48,018 nt of DNA from a virus, in IMG/VR virus record IMGVR_UViG_3300031857_000327, positions 1-48,018 of that record, one strand, 5' to 3'. Both the position numbers and the translations under genes were made by a program. The notes under the pieces were generated by a model. It searched no databases and was not told the DNA's origin. It was given only the letters and a program-made list of their open reading frames with translations. Below, one piece after another: positions 44,614 to 48,018 of the stretch (position 1 is the first letter of the stretch; every line of letters begins with the position of its first letter).

Positions 44614-46007
44614 ACTTTCTTAGGTATTCCTTTATGTTTAGTCGTTGCAAATTTACGAATTTCTGCCTCAGACATTCCATCAGCAATCTCTAAAACCTTA
44701 TCGCTAACTTTATCTCTTGAAACCATTCCACGTTTTACTGAAAGGGCTAGCCCAAATATTTTTTGTTGTTGCTCACTTACTGCTTTTTCTAGAATATACT
44801 GGACATTTTCATTGGTTTGTGCTCTTGCACGTCTATACCCAACTTCCTTAGCATAAGCATCTCTTGCTGCTCTTGTAACCTTTCTAGCACCTTTATAAGT
44901 AGCAGCAGCTACATTGCGTCCAAGTTTAGTTTCTTTTCCAGATGGAGTCTCAAGGCCTGTTGCAACTCGTACACCACTGGTTATTCCACCCCCAACAGCT
45001 TTAGCACCCTTTGAAACTGCCTTAGCAACATTGGAGCCAACTTCTGCCGTCTGTGATGCCATTTTCATTGCAGCCTTGTGTCTTTCCATACCTTTGGCAT
45101 ATTGTTTTTGAGCACCTGAAATGAAACCTAAAATACCTCTTGCGATTTTATCTTTAGTTTCATTTGATTTTTGTTTAGTTTTAGGTTGAGCCTCAACTGC
45201 AGCTTTCACAGCACTATTGCCCCGATCCATAGTCACTTTCTTAGCAACCTCCGCTTGCCGTTTAAGGGCAGCAGTCATACCAGATGGCCTAGTATCTTCA
45301 ACATCTCTAGATGCTTTTTCTTTTTTTCTAGATCTGATTGCAGATGCTTTAGCTCCACCACGTAAAGTTGCAATTGGTTTACCAGTCTTGGTAACTGGTT
45401 CAATTCTTCCACTTCTACGAGCTTCTGTGAGCATATAATCATCAGAAATATAGAAGATATACTCAAGGAATGTATCTTCATCTAAAGTTTCTAAAACTAA
45501 ATCAAGGCCGTGCTCATTAAGACCCATTTCATATAGGTAGTTGGCAGTGATATTTACACTCTCAGTGATAAATTCTTCATTTAATTCTTCACCATTAATA
45601 AAGGCGATATTTTCACTCACCGAAGGATTGACAATAATTTTATTTTTAACTGGCTTCTCTTTGATTTCATCATTATTAACATCTTTCATTTTTGGTTCAA
45701 GTTTTGAAACAATTTCAAAAAGATCGCTCCGCCAATCTGAATAAGATTCTGTCTTCATTTTATAATCTTCGTCCTCATCTTTATCTTTTTTATGAGTCTT
45801 GGATTTTTTAATGGCTTTATCTTTTACTCCAGCATATTCATCAGCTTCATCTTCTACTTCGCCATCTTCGTCATAATCCTTACTCTTCTTACCACTCTTT
45901 TTATACTTGTCTTCATGGTCTTCACCATATTCTTTTTCTTCTTTAACAATTTGAGTCAGATAGATATTTTTCAATTCTGAAAAACTTTGAATAATGCGAT
46001 CAGACAT
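44610..46007 (-). CDS. large Ala/Lys/Arg-rich virion-type protein
   Basis: 465 residues. Residues 1-95 are highly charged (EYGEDHEDKYKKSGKKSKDY), a short acidic domain follows (FITESVNITANYLYEMGLNE), then a long basic helical region: KQYAKGMERHKAAMKMASQT, VAKAVSKGAKAVGGGITSGV, GRNVAAATYKGARKVTRAAR. This architecture matches T4-like cyanophage virion-type proteins of uncertain role; DNA contact or internal-head packing is plausible. It shares the plan of the split gene at 35916-37022. Confidence 0.8.
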   Translation of the reverse strand: MSDRIIQSFSELKNIYLTQIVKEEKEYGEDHEDKYKKSGKKSKDYDEDGEVEDEADEYAGVKDKAIKKSKTHKKDKDEDEDYKMKTESYSDWRSDLFEIVSKLEPKMKDVNNDEIKEKPVKNKIIVNPSVSENIAFINGEELNEEFITESVNITANYLYEMGLNEHGLDLVLETLDEDTFLEYIFYISDDYMLTEARRSGRIEPVTKTGKPIATLRGGAKASAIRSRKKEKASRDVEDTRPSGMTAALKRQAEVAKKVTMDRGNSAVKAAVEAQPKTKQKSNETKDKIARGILGFISGAQKQYAKGMERHKAAMKMASQTAEVGSNVAKAVSKGAKAVGGGITSGVRVATGLETPSGKETKLGRNVAAATYKGARKVTRAARDAYAKEVGYRRARAQTNENVQYILEKAVSEQQQKIFGLALSVKRGMVSRDKVSDKVLEIADGMSEAEIRKFATTKHKGIPKKV

Positions 46008-46030
46008 ATTTTTGTTTAATAACTTATGAA

Positions 46031-47245
46031 CTATTTAGATTTTTCTTTACTCTTTCGGTAAGAATTTAGAAAATTCTTAATTGCTTTAGAGCCTGTTAAT
46101 TTCATTACATATTCACTAAGTTGATCAGATTCAACAATTCTTTGATCAGAAGAAAAACCTATCCATTCAGTTATATCTTTGATCCAAGACTTAAACATAA
46201 TATTATCTTCTGTTACGCATATTAAATAATTTGGGCCGCGTCTTGTTATTTTACCAATAAGACCAGTAATAAGATTTTCAACTACATCTCCAACCTTAAA
46301 AATATTTCCTTGATAATAATTTTCTCTTAAATTTTCATAATCTAGACTAGGTGCAATTCTCCACATTTCTGTCATTTTATTCTTGCCTTCAAGAGCATTC
46401 TGCACAGCATGAAAGAGATTTTCTACTTCTTGTGGAGGAAGAGTCCTAGGAACTCCAGATCTAAATGTTGGAAAGTCATCTTCAACTGATGCTTTTCTTA
46501 GTTTAGCTGAAGACATACTTGTTAAATCATCTGCAGAATCTGGATCTCTTGGGCCAGCAGAAACAATTTTAATATCCTCAAATGAATATAAATCTGAATT
46601 ATTATATTGATTTGCAAGTCTTTCAAATTCAGAAACTCTATCAGCACCTACAACTATATTAACATTCTTAAAACCATCTTCAAAAATATTTTTTAAAACC
46701 TCAAAAATAGTTTTTAATGCACGATCATTAACAATTTTCTTTTTAAGATCAGGAAACATTTTCCTCATATATTTAATTTTTTGAGGAGGATTAAGAGGAT
46801 CTGTGGTTCTATTTTGTGCTCTTGATGGGTAAATTCTCAGTTCTCCGCCAGATGCTACTTGTATAGCTTTGTCAAATATTAGGCGATGAGCATTAGTGGG
46901 TGGATTAAATCTACCTAAAACAATAGTAATTGTATCTTCACCTTTAACTTTGGGTGTAGAATCTTCTTCTTTTGCTGATTTTATTTTAGTTTGATTTCCA
47001 CCAGAAACTTTCTTTATTTGTGGAGCTTCCTGCTCCTGAGATGGTGTTAAATTTCCTTCAGCTTTTTCTGGAGAGGGTGATTTTTTCTGGACGAATTGTA
47101 AATCCCCATTAACGGTTTGTGCAATTAGTTTCCCAGAGCGATCAACCCATCCCCCGTGTTTATTAGAAACTAAACCAAGACGATAAGCTTTTTCGCTGGC
47201 TTTACTGCCTCGGTATTCTAACAAGAACTGAGAGAATGTTTTCAT
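46031..47245 (-). CDS. nucleotidyltransferase-KOW virion-type protein
   Basis: 404 residues. Begins MKTFSQFLLEYRGSKASEKA, a start motif shared by cyanophage virion proteins. Residues about 103-255 are a cytidylyltransferase/NadM-like domain with IVLGRFNPPTNAHRLIFD (GRFxPxxxxH) and a late SSAKLRKAS (ISSTxLR-like) block. After a linker comes a KOW-like segment FKVGDVVENLITGLIGKITR. Catalysis would join an NMP to a nucleotide or sugar phosphate; substrate unknown. A late box lies 49 bp upstream. Confidence 0.88.
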   Translation of the reverse strand: MKTFSQFLLEYRGSKASEKAYRLGLVSNKHGGWVDRSGKLIAQTVNGDLQFVQKKSPSPEKAEGNLTPSQEQEAPQIKKVSGGNQTKIKSAKEEDSTPKVKGEDTITIVLGRFNPPTNAHRLIFDKAIQVASGGELRIYPSRAQNRTTDPLNPPQKIKYMRKMFPDLKKKIVNDRALKTIFEVLKNIFEDGFKNVNIVVGADRVSEFERLANQYNNSDLYSFEDIKIVSAGPRDPDSADDLTSMSSAKLRKASVEDDFPTFRSGVPRTLPPQEVENLFHAVQNALEGKNKMTEMWRIAPSLDYENLRENYYQGNIFKVGDVVENLITGLIGKITRRGPNYLICVTEDNIMFKSWIKDITEWIGFSSDQRIVESDQLSEYVMKLTGSKAIKNFLNSYRKSKEKSK

Positions 47246-47293
47246 TATCTTAAAATTATGTGACTTATTTAGTCTATTAGATGATACTCTAAT

Positions 47294-47301
47294 TATTTAT
47301 A
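47294..47301 (-). promoter_or_regulatory. T4-like late promoter box TATAAATA
   Basis: Exact match on the minus strand 49 bp upstream of 46031-47245, just after the stop of 47303. Confidence 0.68.
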
Positions 47302-47302
47302 G

Positions 47303-47728
47303 TTAAGTTAAGATACGTTGACAAAGCCTATCTGCAAATTCAAAAAATTGGTTTTCCGTCCAGTTTCTATCTTTTGCTAAATCTGAGGCTAAAGCGAAAA
47401 TATCAAATTTTAGTCTAGCTCTATCTACATCATTCATGTCATAATTTGGTTTTAGTTGATTATTTGTTTCCATTTGTTCATTAGACAATTTATCCGCATC
47501 AAGGAACACTGCTCTTTGAACTTTTGTTGTTTCAATCCACCTTTCAATATTGGATTCGTCATAATTATCATAGGCATACATAATTGCACCACCTAGATTA
47601 TAATAACTACTCCGAAGAGGTTCTGCAGGAATATTAAATTTTACAGTTACTTCTGTTGTGGGTTCAAATGTCTGTCCATTTGGGTAAATTTCTGACACAT
47701 TTAAAATTTTAGCATTAAATAGACTCAT
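47303..47728 (-). CDS. hypothetical protein (141 aa)
   Basis: MSLFNAKILNVSEIYPNGQT, beta N terminus then helices (MNDVDRARLKFDIFALASDL, WTENQFFEFADRLCQRILT). Acidic; no recognised family. 6 nt from the next upstream gene. Confidence 0.7.
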   Translation of the reverse strand: MSLFNAKILNVSEIYPNGQTFEPTTEVTVKFNIPAEPLRSSYYNLGGAIMYAYDNYDESNIERWIETTKVQRAVFLDADKLSNEQMETNNQLKPNYDMNDVDRARLKFDIFALASDLAKDRNWTENQFFEFADRLCQRILT

Positions 47729-47734
47729 TTTAGT

Positions 47735-47881
47735 TTAATTACTTGTTAGTTTTTCAATCACACCACGAATCCTAATAATTCGCTCAGGTGTATGGTCTGT
47801 TCCATAATTCTTTTGGTGCTCAATAAGAATTTCAAGAACATCTTGGGATTCTTTAGTTGTTAGAGTTAGTTTTTGCTTCAT
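47735..47881 (-). CDS. very small hypothetical protein (48 aa)
   Basis: ATG at 47881: MKQKLTLTTKESQDVLEILI, EHQKNYGTDHTPERIIRIRG. Helical, charged. It overlaps the preceding reading frame by 29 nt and is 6 nt from 47303-47728. Unknown. Confidence 0.6.
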   Translation of the reverse strand: MKQKLTLTTKESQDVLEILIEHQKNYGTDHTPERIIRIRGVIEKLTSN

Positions 47882-48018
47882 CTTCTTTTATAATTTCAAT
47901 TTTCCCATTAGTTTTTTTAACAGCTAATGAACCATCCCTCTCAGTCCACATTTCTATGGTTCCAGAAAGAAAGTTATGATCAAATAAGTCTGATGAATTT
48001 TCTTTTTTGGGGAAAAGT
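47853..48018 (-). CDS. hypothetical protein, 5' part cut by window edge
   Basis: The last 54 residues of a frame open to the right edge: ...SDLFDHNFLSGTIEMWTERD, then GSLAVKKTNGKIEIIKEDEA and an Asn-rich end, stop TAA at 47853-47855. Beta-rich. Start lies beyond the window. Confidence 0.6.
   Translation of the reverse strand, partial: LFPKKENSSDLFDHNFLSGTIEMWTERDGSLAVKKTNGKIEIIKEDEAKTNSNN

Noticed and set aside
44817-45980. Several plus-strand frames opposite 44610-46007
   Set aside because: Antisense shadows rich in Ser, Phe and Cys created by the Lys/Glu/Ala codons of the real gene.
1-48018. CRISPR array
   Set aside because: No regularly spaced repeats with unique spacers were found; repeats seen are the 59-bp pair, the 45-bp tandem copy and dispersed dyads.

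Overview
The window is about 34-36% G+C, gene-dense and almost entirely transcribed from the minus strand, with many 1-4 bp stop/start overlaps. It looks like part of a large T4-like myophage genome. Support comes from a T4 gp61-type primase, class Ia ribonucleotide reductase, a GRFNPP nucleotidyltransferase with KOW-like tail, Ala/Arg/Lys-rich virion-type proteins, small genes of the kind conserved in T4-like cyanophages, and T4-like late promoters (TATAAATA). A cyanobacterial host is suggested by these cyanophage relatives and by a Calx-beta protein ending in a PEP-CTERM-like VPEP motif. No photosynthesis gene is present, so the host call is an inference.

Region 1 (1-3.7 kb) holds small unknown genes, a calcineurin-like phosphoesterase and the Calx-beta protein. 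Region 2 (3.8-10.6 kb) is a tight run of nine sugar-modification genes: three GT25-like glycosyltransferases, a GT2-like protein, an NAD-sugar epimerase, a GT6 (ABO-type) transferase, an FkbM methyltransferase, a sugar O-methyltransferase and a GT11 alpha-1,2-fucosyltransferase. Together they look able to build or decorate a glycan. Region 3 (10.6-13.6 kb) is an array of five paralogues of an unrecognised family (signature NWKDVLNFW); two more copies lie at 32.8-33.5 kb.

Region 4 (13.6-34.8 kb) is the accessory, probably early, region. It has many small genes plus a Dps-like ferritin, two zinc-ribbon paralogues, a Ro60-like DUF2828/vWA protein, elongation factor Ts, Pth2 peptidyl-tRNA hydrolase, an RNA ligase, a C39-type peptidase, an RlpA-like protein and tRNA genes (two CAT, Gly-TCC, Arg-TCT, and an expanded Asn-GTT-like gene). 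Translation support (EF-Ts, Pth2, tRNAs, RNA ligase) is a clear theme. Region 5 (34.8-48 kb) has the only plus-strand gene (GIY-YIG), a deaminase, a split virion-type gene with an in-frame TGA, a ParB/sulfiredoxin-like protein, nrdB-nrdA-primase, and a block of conserved virion-type genes.

The strongest new signal is a promoter class repeated at least 14 times between 13.6 and 37.8 kb. An 18-bp dyad (GNCAGTT-N4-AANYGTC) sits 31-34 bp upstream of a sigma70-like -10 box, usually abutting the stop codon of the gene before. It is absent from the sugar cluster and from the virion block, where TATAAATA boxes occur instead. A second signal is a family of four 51-59 nt inverted repeats plus an expanded tRNA-like gene, all within 3 kb of the Ro60-like gene.
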